A stretch of 10,935 nt of DNA, taken from contig JALOBR010000044.1 in NCBI GenBank assembly GCA_023228195.1, positions 1 through 10,935 on the forward strand, given 5' to 3'. A program made the position numbers and the translations under genes. Below are positions 4,987 through 10,894 of this stretch, one piece after another; position 1 is the stretch's first letter, and every line of letters starts with the position of its first letter. A model generated the notes under the pieces. That model saw only the letters and a list, made by a program, of their open reading frames with translations. It did not search any database and had not been told where the DNA came from. The DNA comes from Candidatus Omnitrophota bacterium (GTDB lineage: Bacteria; Omnitrophota; Gorgyraeia; Duberdicusellales; 4484-171).

Positions 4987-5700
4987 ATGGCAGACTCTTT
5001 ATCAAAAAAAGTTTTAACAATATCTGGGGGTATAGCAATTCTTGGGGGTATAGCAATTTTTTGTTTTGTTTTGTCTGCGATAGGAGGCGTCGCAACGAAA
5101 GAAAATCAAACCGTAGAACAGCCAGCATCGGAAAATCAACAAACACCGATAGCCAACTCGTCGAAGATGCCAACCACTATTTCCGTAGACCCTGTGGCAT
5201 TAGAGGTGGATAAAAATCGTTTGGTTGAGTTAAAAAATAAGTTTAACTATGACTATGACGAATTTGAAAAAATAGGCTGGTATGAGAACAAAACTCAAGT
5301 CGTTGCCAATACATTTGATAAAAAAATGTTGAGAGTGAGGGTAAATAATAAAGGATATGCATATCTCGAAGACCAGTATTATGGCGATAACTGGATTTTC
5401 CATACAAGGGTAGTAGTGAAAATAGGCGACACGATTTATACTTCTGATGATATTCCCAGCTACGATTCAGCTAACCACACAAATAATTCAGGCGGTAGTG
5501 TTTGGGAACGGATAAGCTATTCAGGCGGCCGAGATAACGGGATAATCGAGGCAATTGCCAAGAGCGGCGATGCTTCTGTTTTAGTTCGCTTTGCGGGAGA
5601 TCAAGGTGTTTCTGATTTTACTTTGGCAGCAAGAGACCAACAGGCCATCAAGGACGCCTATGAGCTATCGAACCTAATTAAAAAGATTGGCAATCAATAA
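4987..5700 (+). CDS. membrane-anchored hypothetical protein
   Basis: 237 aa. One N-terminal membrane segment (about residues 9-33, ISGGIAILGGIAIFCFVLSAIGG), then a Gln/Asn/Ser/Pro-rich linker (about 38-60), then a soluble domain rich in Tyr, Asp and Gly, presumably exported. The membrane part contains an 18-bp tandem repeat in DNA (GGGGGTATAGCAATT at 5026 and 5044) that encodes GGIAI twice. I recognise no domain. There is no Shine-Dalgarno; TTTATA lies 5 nt before the ATG, so the mRNA may be nearly leaderless. It is followed directly by a recombinase-tail remnant, as is the 7650 gene. Confidence 0.78.
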   Translation: MADSLSKKVLTISGGIAILGGIAIFCFVLSAIGGVATKENQTVEQPASENQQTPIANSSKMPTTISVDPVALEVDKNRLVELKNKFNYDYDEFEKIGWYENKTQVVANTFDKKMLRVRVNNKGYAYLEDQYYGDNWIFHTRVVVKIGDTIYTSDDIPSYDSANHTNNSGGSVWERISYSGGRDNGIIEAIAKSGDASVLVRFAGDQGVSDFTLAARDQQAIKDAYELSNLIKKIGNQ

Positions 5701-5712
5701 AAAAATAGTTTT

Positions 5713-5836
5713 CGAATTCAAAACCAAACTCTCGCCGTGGAATTACCTTCACAAATTGGCAAACAGGAAAAAAATGAGGTCAGCCACAATTTTTAGACTT
5801 TAACGAGCATTGCGAAGATTGGAGGGGCTAAAAGAT
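5713..5836 (+). pseudogene. decayed recombinase C-terminal tail
   Basis: ACCAAACTCTCGCCGTGGAATT and ACCTTCAC.AATTGGCAAA match the recombinase-tail copy at 8070-8130. A segment is deleted between two copies of TGGAATT, which suggests slippage or recombination between them. Further on, one frame reads DFNEHCEDWRG-stop (about 5795-5836), equivalent to TFNDYSRMW of the better copy. It starts 12 nt after the stop of the preceding cargo gene. Confidence 0.65.
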
Positions 5837-5893
5837 ACTGGCTGGTTCTATTATCGTAACCCAAAAATAATTAAGAAGTAAGTTATAAAGATT

Positions 5894-6133
5894 ATGAGTA
5901 AATTTTTAGCAACTATTATTTCGTTTTTTGTTTTTGCTTTTATCCACTATATCGTTAAAAATATTTTAATAAGGTTAGGAATATTTATGGTTTTTACTAC
6001 CAATACGACTATAGATAATGTTTCGGGCTCTCTTTATGGAGTTTCTGTTATAACCGGATTTATAGCCGGCCTTTATGCGGCAACTAAAGTTTATAAAAAA
6101 TTAACATTGAATAGCCATAAAAATGTTAAGTGA
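5894..6133 (+). CDS. small two-helix membrane protein
   Basis: 79 aa with a long hydrophobic stretch (about residues 4-33) and a second membrane helix (about 48-65, ending TKVYKK), a short polar loop NTTIDNVSG between, and a basic C-terminus. I know no family for it. There is no Shine-Dalgarno; TATAAA lies 4 nt before the ATG. It stands between two recombinase-tail remnants, as a separate small cassette. Confidence 0.6.
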   Translation: MSKFLATIISFFVFAFIHYIVKNILIRLGIFMVFTTNTTIDNVSGSLYGVSVITGFIAGLYAATKVYKKLTLNSHKNVK

Positions 6134-6180
6134 TTGGAAAAATGCGGCGAGAATGGGGTCAGTCATAATTTGTAATATAG
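6134..6180 (+). pseudogene. short recombinase-tail-like remnant
   Basis: ATGGGGTCAGTCATAATTT (about 6153-6171) matches ATGAGGTCAGCCACAATTT in the remnant at 5774-5792 at 15 of 19 positions, also following GAAAAA. No frame survives. Too short to be sure. Confidence 0.3.
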
Positions 6181-6255
6181 TGGAGGTATCGATTGGGTAG
6201 GAAAGCCGATAATTTATTTGAGAATGGATAAAAAATAAAAAAGTAAATTAAGGAT

Positions 6256-6569
6256 ATGAGTAGTATAAAAAATTACCAAAAAGCAAAGTTCGCTCAAGTC
6301 AATTTAGATGATGGCAATAAAATCTTAATTAGCTACGGAGCAGACGATATGAAGGTTTTTTTACTTGGTTTTTTATCTATACCAAAAAAACAATTCATGA
6401 TTTTAGCGTTGGATTTCTCGATGGTTTAAACAGAAAAATTGGATACGATATGTCAAAAGATGTTGTTAAAATATTATCCGATGAAATATCAAAAGCTACA
6501 TCGTTGGACGAGGCAAAAAATATTTGTCTTGGGTTAGAAAAAGACAAAAGTTTTATAGAGAAAATATAA
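6256..6569 (+). pseudogene. frameshifted small gene (or programmed -1 frameshift), 104 aa if joined
   Basis: From ATG 6256 one frame reads MSSIKNYQKAKFAQVNL... to ADDMKVFLLGFLSIPKK, then soon stops (LALDFSMV). In the -1 frame the protein continues sensibly as TIHDFSVGFLDGLNRKIGY... to FIEKI and a TAA at 6567-6569. The switch lies at a run of seven A (6384-6390), and the zero-frame codons there form the heptamer A AAA AAA, a slippery sequence. Either one A was lost (mutation or sequencing error) or the gene uses -1 frameshifting. The joined product is a small soluble alpha/beta protein of unknown function. Confidence 0.65.
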
Positions 6570-6585
6570 GATATTATCAACTCCA

Positions 6586-6687
6586 ATTATTATAATTAAA
6601 ATTAAAACTGGTAAAAACCAAAATCCCACTCTCGACACACTCAAGAAGATTGCAAAAATTTTTGAGGACAGCGTTGATAAATTAATT
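6586..6687 (+). pseudogene. C-terminal half of an Xre regulator, truncated
   Basis: The frame IIIIKIKTGKNQNPTLDTLKK (and on to IAKIFEDSVDKLI) matches the second half of the regulator at 3647 nearly residue for residue (KNQNPTLDTLK identical). The helix-turn-helix half and promoter are missing, replaced by the end of the 6256 gene. It ends 10 nt before the next cargo gene, the same spacing as the intact regulator and its cargo, so it is the scar of an older element of the same layout. Confidence 0.85.
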
Positions 6688-6697
6688 CAACAAATTT

Positions 6698-7153
6698 ATG
6701 AATATACTTTTTATAATAATAATTTTGGCAACAGGTTTTTTCATTTGGGTTGCATGGGGATTTATTAAATATAAGAGCAAGGAAAGAATGGATAAAAACG
6801 AGATTTATTCTTATCTTCGTGATGGTTTGAGCTTGGAATATGCGCTACGAAAAACATTTTCCAATTTAAATAAGTTTCAAAATCTTGGATTACAAGAATT
6901 AACCCTTAATCGGGTTAGTGAAAAGATAGCCGGCTTAATAAATAAGACGGATATGGATAATGTTATTGAAATTTATTCAGATTTCATTCATAGATATATT
7001 TTTAGAGGCGGGCAGCTTAAAAATCCTCAAAGCCTCTCAGATCAAAAAATATTGTATGCATTAGAAAGCATGGAATTTAATGAGAGAAATGGATATTTTG
7101 TAATTAAACCCGATAAAAACGATGATTTTGATAACAAATATCCAAATCTATAA
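6698..7153 (+). CDS. membrane-anchored hypothetical protein
   Basis: 151 aa. One N-terminal membrane helix (about residues 3-23), then a soluble, charged, mainly helical region (ERMDKNEIYSYLRDGLS...), with a hydrophilic C-terminus KPDKNDDFDNKYPNL. No known domain. It sits behind the regulator remnant just as the 3854 gene sits behind the intact regulator, so it was probably the cargo of an older element; its original promoter is lost. No Shine-Dalgarno. Confidence 0.72.
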   Translation: MNILFIIIILATGFFIWVAWGFIKYKSKERMDKNEIYSYLRDGLSLEYALRKTFSNLNKFQNLGLQELTLNRVSEKIAGLINKTDMDNVIEIYSDFIHRYIFRGGQLKNPQSLSDQKILYALESMEFNERNGYFVIKPDKNDDFDNKYPNL

Positions 7154-7298
7154 TAAAAAATATGGGATTATTTTTGAAAACAACAGGTCAAAATTGCAGA
7201 AAGAGAGAAGGTTTTTAACAGAGGAACCGATCCTGGGATAGAAGCCGGGGACAACGGAATAATTAAATTATAAAAGTAACAAAATAAAATCTTAACAT

Positions 7299-7646
7299 AT
7301 GAGCATAAACGAAGTAGAGAGAACTAAAGGCGGCGATTGTGTTTTATCCATCCAAGATGACGATTTTTTCGAAAAAAAATATGAAGGATTTCACAATTGT
7401 TATATCGTCATGACATATGATTTTTTACGAGACAATAATGTTTCTAGAAATAGCAACAGAGAAAATGAATTCATTGAAGAACGCCGCAGAAGAAATTATG
7501 ATCGAGGAAAACACATGAAGGATATGGACAATGTTCTTTATTTTTCCTTAAGGGAAATGAGCGAAGAAGAGATCTTTGCAATAATAGAGGAGGCATGCTC
7601 ACCATTGGATGATTTGAAAATAAAAAATATTCAAAGAGGGGAGTAG
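7299..7646 (+). CDS. hypothetical protein, 115 aa
   Basis: A soluble, highly charged protein with an arginine-rich stretch IEERRRRNYDRGKHMKDMD (about residues 63-81) and a helical C-terminus (MSEEEIFAIIEEACSPLDDLKI). I do not recognise it. It ends only 3 nt before the next gene, so the two form an operon. Between 7154 and 7298 there is only a short open frame (QVKIAEREKVFNRGTDPGIE) that I cannot assign. Confidence 0.65.
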   Translation: MSINEVERTKGGDCVLSIQDDDFFEKKYEGFHNCYIVMTYDFLRDNNVSRNSNRENEFIEERRRRNYDRGKHMKDMDNVLYFSLREMSEEEIFAIIEEACSPLDDLKIKNIQRGE

Positions 7647-7649
7647 TTT

Positions 7650-8057
7650 ATGAAAAATTTTATCAAACAGAATTGGTTTAAAGTAGGCTTCATTTTTTTA
7701 TTATTTGCGATCCTTATCTCATTGTTCTTTTTTTATAATTCATACAAAAAGAATAATATTCTCATTTCTCAAGAAAAATGCGCTCAGAAAGCAAAAGAAG
7801 TTGCCGGTAACCGTAACTACAGGAATCATTATAACGAAAAAATTAATAAATGTTTTGTCTTGTTGGAGACTTCAAGTTTTAGCCCGAATAAAAAAATTCT
7901 TGAACAAAAAATTCTTATAGATGCTTATGAAAATAAAAGGATGGCGATCTACCAAGAGCTTGATGATAAAGATGAGGCATATTGTAAAATTGGCGAAAAT
8001 ATCAGCGATTGCGATAGTCTAAATAAATTCGTTAATGATTATATGGAGGAGAAATAA
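7650..8057 (+). CDS. membrane-anchored cysteine-containing hypothetical protein
   Basis: 135 aa. One membrane helix (about residues 10-29), then a helical, charged domain with four Cys (EKCAQKA, NKCFVLL, AYCKIGE, SDCDSLN), placed so that two disulfides could form if the domain is outside the cell. GAGGGG lies about 10 nt upstream, inside the end of the 7299 gene; it is the only SD-like motif in the window, but may be incidental because it also encodes part of that protein. The gene is directly followed by a recombinase-tail copy. Confidence 0.72.
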   Translation: MKNFIKQNWFKVGFIFLLFAILISLFFFYNSYKKNNILISQEKCAQKAKEVAGNRNYRNHYNEKINKCFVLLETSSFSPNKKILEQKILIDAYENKRMAIYQELDDKDEAYCKIGENISDCDSLNKFVNDYMEEK

Positions 8058-8063
8058 GCGCCG

Positions 8064-8238
8064 CAAAATTGAGAACCAAACTCTCGCCGTGGAATTGAAA
8101 TCGCCATGGAATTACCTTCACGAATTGGCAAAACAAGACCCCGCCGCAGGCGGGACCGAAAAAACTTTTAACGATTATTCACGAATGTGGTGTTTGCTGG
8201 AAAAAGTGAGGATTTATTACCAAGAAAATCCTGATTAA
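8064..8238 (+). pseudogene. recombinase C-terminal tail, inverted copy of 2037-2175
   Basis: The frame reads KIENQTLAVELKSPWNYL, ELAKQDPAAGGTEK, TFNDYSRMW, then LLEKVRIYYQENPD-stop. Up to SRMW it matches the tail of the recombinase at 2013-3560; afterwards it keeps what looks like the native C-terminus that the tRNA-joined gene has lost. No upstream recombinase domains remain. It starts 6 nt after the stop of the 7650 gene, so the cassette boundary is almost at that stop. Confidence 0.85.
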
Positions 8239-8257
8239 GCCAATGGTATCAGAGAGC

Positions 8258-8280
8258 GGTAAAAAGTGCCAAGTTTTACC
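8258..8280 (+). other. hairpin before the inverted repeat
   Basis: GGTAAAA (8258-8264) pairs with TTTTACC (8274-8280) around a 9-nt loop. No T-tract follows, so it is not a clear terminator. Possibly part of the repeat region that starts at 8308. Confidence 0.4.
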
Positions 8281-8307
8281 TCCGACTATACTCACTTCGC
8301 CCTTCCA

Positions 8308-8400
8308 AACTGCTGTTTCTCAGGGCTTCGCTCGCAGACCGGCAGCCGGCTTGGGAATCGGGCTTGGCACAACGCATTTTAGCCGAAAAGATGGGGGGTG
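8308..8400 (+). repeat. left copy of a 93-bp perfect inverted repeat
   Basis: Every base from 8308 to 8400 is the reverse complement of 10935 back to 10843. The match ends at GGGGGGTG on the inner side; on the outer side it runs to the window edge, so the true repeat may be longer. This copy has GCTTGGGAATCGGGCTT but lacks the facing strands with which that sequence pairs near 10.8 kb. Confidence 0.95.
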
Positions 8401-8424
8401 TAAAATTTTAATATTAAACCAATA

Positions 8425-8451
8425 AAAACTAACGAAGCCAATCGGCTTCGT
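8425..8451 (-). terminator. possible minus-strand terminator
   Basis: ACGAAGCC (8432-8439) pairs with GGCTTCGT (8444-8451) around a 4-nt loop. On the minus strand TAGTTTTTATT follows, as in an intrinsic terminator. No minus-strand gene is close, so it may block antisense transcription or act as a leader hairpin of the 8472 gene. Confidence 0.45.
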
Positions 8452-8471
8452 CGGAAAAAGATAGAAAATAA

Positions 8472-9257
8472 ATGATTTGCGAACTATTAAAATATATAAA
8501 TGATTGTGCTGGGCTAATAGTAGTTGCGACAACTGTTGTTTCGAGTTTTTTGAGCGATCATTCTGGGCCTATATCAATTTTATTAACAATCATTGGATGG
8601 TTTGCGGTTTTTTATTTTAATATCAGACAACAAGAGAAACAGATTCAACTGAACGCTAAGATGAAAGTTTATGAAGAGCTATGCAATTTAAAAAAAGAAG
8701 TCGACGACAAAGGAAGGGATTTGAATTTTTTGCTTAATCCTTTTTCCGCCCCTTTTTTAGAAATGGAATATGCAGATAGGTCAATCAAACAAAAACAGAT
8801 TAATCTTAAAGCTTTGGAAATATGGGGAAAGTATCTTGAGAAATTAAGTAAGGGAACATTTTCGTTCGTTAGAGCTTATTTAGAGTTATGGGTCCATTTT
8901 AAAAGGTGGATATGTATAATGCCGGATTTAAAAAAAATGTATAAAGAATTGTTTGAGGTACAATTTACCCAATTAACTGATAATTTGTACGATTACCATA
9001 AGTATTTGCAAAGCATTCAAATTAAAAACTTTTATTGGGAAACATGGGATAAGGAAGAAATCAAAAAAAGATCAAAGAAGATACAGGATGAATTTGATCA
9101 AATTGCCGTTGGATATTTAGATGATTTTATGATTGAGATAAATAATAGTTTATTATCTCCAATTTTTAAAAGCAAATCCGTTTTACGCGAAGATTTTAAG
9201 AATTTGCCAGAGAGATACAAAATTCTAACAAAAGACGGAATTCAAGAAATAAGCTAA
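8472..9257 (+). CDS. two-helix membrane protein with a long cytoplasmic helical domain
   Basis: 261 aa. Membrane helices at about residues 12-27 and 33-49, then RQQEKQIQLNAKMKVYEELCNLKKEVDDKG, an amphipathic coiled-coil-like stretch, then a long helical domain rich in Trp, Tyr, Lys and Glu. No catalytic motif is visible. The layout (short membrane hairpin plus helical domain) occurs in many uncharacterised accessory proteins, some of them in defence islands; neighbouring a toxin-antitoxin pair makes that idea reasonable but unproven. No Shine-Dalgarno. It lies just inside the left arm of the 93-bp inverted repeat. Confidence 0.75.
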   Translation: MICELLKYINDCAGLIVVATTVVSSFLSDHSGPISILLTIIGWFAVFYFNIRQQEKQIQLNAKMKVYEELCNLKKEVDDKGRDLNFLLNPFSAPFLEMEYADRSIKQKQINLKALEIWGKYLEKLSKGTFSFVRAYLELWVHFKRWICIMPDLKKMYKELFEVQFTQLTDNLYDYHKYLQSIQIKNFYWETWDKEEIKKRSKKIQDEFDQIAVGYLDDFMIEINNSLLSPIFKSKSVLREDFKNLPERYKILTKDGIQEIS

Positions 9258-9332
9258 AGACGACATATTCCCAAAAATTATTTAGTAAATTTTTTAAATT
9301 ATGCTATTGTGTATAACTATTCTGTCATAGTC

Positions 9333-9341
9333 TGATATAAT
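9333..9341 (+). promoter_or_regulatory. extended -10 promoter giving a leaderless toxin-antitoxin mRNA
   Basis: TGATATAAT is a perfect extended -10 (TGnTATAAT), which needs no -35. The hexamer ends at 9341 and ATG begins at 9349, leaving 7 nt, so transcription should begin at the start codon. Confidence 0.75.
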
Positions 9342-9348
9342 GAAAATA

Positions 9349-9891
9349 ATGGACAATCTTAGCCGACTTGAGCAATTAATACTATTTATTCTAGATAGGG
9401 CGCATAAAAAAGGGATAAAAGATCTCTCGGATTTTCAGTTAATGAAAATAATTTACTTGTTAGAAGTTTTTTCTTTGAAATATACAGGTGCAAAATTTAT
9501 TGATGAAGTTTTTGCCAGACATAAAAATGGCCCGATAACAATTCATTTCTACCAAGCTAGACAAATTTTGCGCCTGAAGAAATTTTTAGATGTAGAAGAA
9601 ATACAAAAGATTGATTATGAATATCCGCGAAGAGCTAACATGTTAGGTAAAAAAAGGTTGGATAAATTTATATTTAGCTTAGGGGAAACAATATTTTTAG
9701 ATAATTTTTTAGACGATTTTCTACAATTAAATCAGAAACAATTAAAAGAACTAGCATATAAGACGGAACCGATGAAAGAGATATTGAAGCAGGAGAGAAA
9801 CGATAAAGACATTAAAAAAGGAGCTATAATTGATTTCAACAAAGTAATTATTGATCCTGATGTCGTAGAGTCGTATTCAGACGAGCTATGA
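9349..9891 (+). CDS. Panacea-domain antitoxin (DUF4065/SocA-like)
   Basis: 180 aa from ATG 9349; an in-frame ATG at 9340 lies inside the -10 box and is unlikely. DLSDFQLMKIIYLLEVFSLKYTG (about residues 25-47) followed by DEVFARHKNGPITIHFY (about 52-68) is the characteristic Panacea pattern, in which a short helix with a YLLE/YYAQ-like motif is followed by a GP(I/V) turn. QLKELAYKTEPMKEIL later corresponds to the Panacea LSELTHxxxPW segment. Known: Panacea proteins are antitoxins that neutralise many unrelated toxins, coded next to them. Here the stop codon overlaps the next gene's ATG by 4 nt (ATGA), typical of toxin-antitoxin pairs. The C-terminal extension DFNKVIIDPDVVESYSDEL may be the toxin-contacting part. 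Confidence 0.82.
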   Translation: MDNLSRLEQLILFILDRAHKKGIKDLSDFQLMKIIYLLEVFSLKYTGAKFIDEVFARHKNGPITIHFYQARQILRLKKFLDVEEIQKIDYEYPRRANMLGKKRLDKFIFSLGETIFLDNFLDDFLQLNQKQLKELAYKTEPMKEILKQERNDKDIKKGAIIDFNKVIIDPDVVESYSDEL

Positions 9892-10307
9892 ATTTTGACA
9901 TAGGGGATATCCCTTTTTATAAGGAATATGTTTTTACTGATACTGGAGAAATAAAGCCTCATTTCGGGCTTGTTTTGTTGCCGGAAAAAGCAACGAAATA
10001 TCAAGGAAGCAATCTATGCTGTGTTGTAACATCAAAATGTCCGCCCCAATGGTTTTGTCCTTTATCTAAAGATAAATATTCTTTTTTTAGCGTGGATAGT
10101 TTTGTCTGCCTAGATAGAAAAGATTTAGTTTCAAAAAATGGACTTGCTGATGGCGTTCAGCCTAAAGGATCATTAGACGGCGAAGATTTGAAAAAAACAT
10201 TCAAGAAATTAAAAGCTTCTCTTTTTTGTATTAAAGATTTAGCTTCTGACCCGTACATTAGGGGAACTATAATAAAGGAATGGAAACAAAAACTTAAGGA
10301 AATTTAA
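9888..10307 (+). CDS. putative toxin of the Panacea pair, MazF/PemK-like barrel
   Basis: 139 aa. It begins FDIGDIPFYKEYVF, continues KPHFGLVLLPEKA and LCCVVTSK, then SVDSFVCLDRKDLV. This order (GDI start, a 'KPHxGLVL' strand in place of RPxLVL, a TS(K) strand, a FVxLD strand) matches the SH3-like barrel of MazF/PemK endoribonucleases. Family enzymes cleave RNA; whether this one keeps the active site cannot be judged by eye, because it is divergent and the usual Arg before the LVL strand is replaced by Lys-Pro-His-Phe. Overlap with the antitoxin gene and translation coupling support the pairing. Alternatively it is another small beta-barrel toxin. Confidence 0.6.
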   Translation: MNFDIGDIPFYKEYVFTDTGEIKPHFGLVLLPEKATKYQGSNLCCVVTSKCPPQWFCPLSKDKYSFFSVDSFVCLDRKDLVSKNGLADGVQPKGSLDGEDLKKTFKKLKASLFCIKDLASDPYIRGTIIKEWKQKLKEI

Positions 10308-10502
10308 TTTTGGATAAATTTATTGTAGAAGGATAGAGAGAAAAGTTGGATATGTTTAAGGCTAAAGCTGGGCGATTTTGGCCAAGAGGAGCAAATAAAA
10401 GAAAAGGACTTGATTGTGATTCAGCCGTAACTAAAAAACTAGCCATTTATAGAATGACGAGTAAATGACGACTTTTCAGCCTGGATTTTAACCTTTTTCA
10501 GT
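10308..10502 (+). other. intergenic, no supported gene
   Basis: AT-rich. It contains GAAAAGTTGGATA (about 10341), also seen in the remnant near 4843, and a 38-codon basic frame from ATG 10352 to TGA 10468 with no recognisable features. I regard it as decayed DNA rather than a gene. Confidence 0.4.
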
Positions 10503-10642
10503 TTCTCCAAGGTCTGCGTTCTTAGAACGCAGAGTCAACGCAGAGTCAACGCAGACCGAACGCAGACCGAACGCAGACTTTAGATCCCTGTTTTGGGGCT
10601 AAAAAACGTCCGTTTGGATCGGCAGCTGCTAACCTTGGAGAA
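10503..10642 (+). repeat. stem-enclosed array of five 11-bp repeats with one anti-repeat
   Basis: AACGCAGA occurs at 10526, 10537, 10548, 10559 and 10570, exactly 11 bp apart, with spacers GTC, GTC, CCG, CCG. The complementary TCTGCGTT occurs once before them (10513-10520) and forms a 9-bp hairpin with the first repeat (10513-10521 / 10525-10533), but could pair with any of the five. TTCTCCAAGGT (10503-10513) pairs with ACCTTGGAGAA (10632-10642) and closes the whole unit. This could be a structured RNA, a folded single-stranded DNA, or an iteron-like protein-binding array. Confidence 0.8.
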
Positions 10643-10671
10643 GGGCAGGGGTTTGGCCTTACCACTGGCAA

Positions 10672-10727
10672 GGCGTTGTTTTACCAAGGTGTTGCCTATG
10701 TCCTTGCTTTACCGCCAAAACAACGCC
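10672..10727 (+). other. hairpin with an 11-bp perfect stem
   Basis: GGCGTTGTTTT (10672-10682) pairs with AAAACAACGCC (10717-10727). An inner CAAGG/CCTTG (10685-10689 / 10702-10706) can extend the structure. No open reading frame; second unit of the structured region. Confidence 0.75.
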
Positions 10728-10758
10728 GTGGAATGAGGCTAAAACCTTGACCTGTCAA

Positions 10759-10894
10759 GCTTGGGAATCGGGCTTCTAAAAACTCTGCATTCCTTAGAAT
10801 GCAGACTCAATGCAGAGTTTTTAGCTGCACAACGCACACCTTCACCCCCCATCTTTTCGGCTAAAATGCGTTGTGCCAAGCCCGATTCCCAAGC
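10759..10894 (+). other. three-way-junction structure, undescribed
   Basis: Outer stem: 10759-10775 pairs with 10878-10894 (17 bp, perfect). Arm A: 10776-10791 pairs with 10809-10824 (16 bp, perfect), starting at the base next to the outer stem. Arm B: GCACAACGCA (10827-10836) pairs with TGCGTTGTGC (10867-10876). Only 0, 2 and 1 unpaired bases join the helices. In arm A the inner TCTGCATTC (10784-10792) can instead pair with GAATGCAGA (10797-10805), giving two exclusive folds. No coding frame fits. It may be a noncoding RNA or a folded-DNA recombination or replication site; I know no matching family. Confidence 0.75.

Noticed and set aside
7161..7290. Short frames MGLFLKTTGQNC and QVKIAEREKVFNRG
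   Set aside because: Neither is long enough or similar enough to anything here to call a gene or a recombinase remnant.
8243..8532. Open frames across the left inverted-repeat arm
   Set aside because: They translate repeat and hairpin sequence; no start signal and no protein-like composition.
9340..9348. Upstream ATG for the antitoxin
   Set aside because: That ATG overlaps the -10 hexamer, so it could not be in the transcript from this promoter.
10352..10468. 38-aa basic open frame
   Set aside because: Short, no initiation signal, no recognisable features, and it lies in DNA resembling other decayed stretches.
10526..10577. CRISPR array
   Set aside because: Units of 8 bp with 3-bp spacers at an 11-bp period are far too short, and no cas gene is present.
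10503..10894. Integron attC sites
   Set aside because: I found no GTTRRRY/RYYYAAC core pair at the ends of the stems and no tyrosine integrase in the window.
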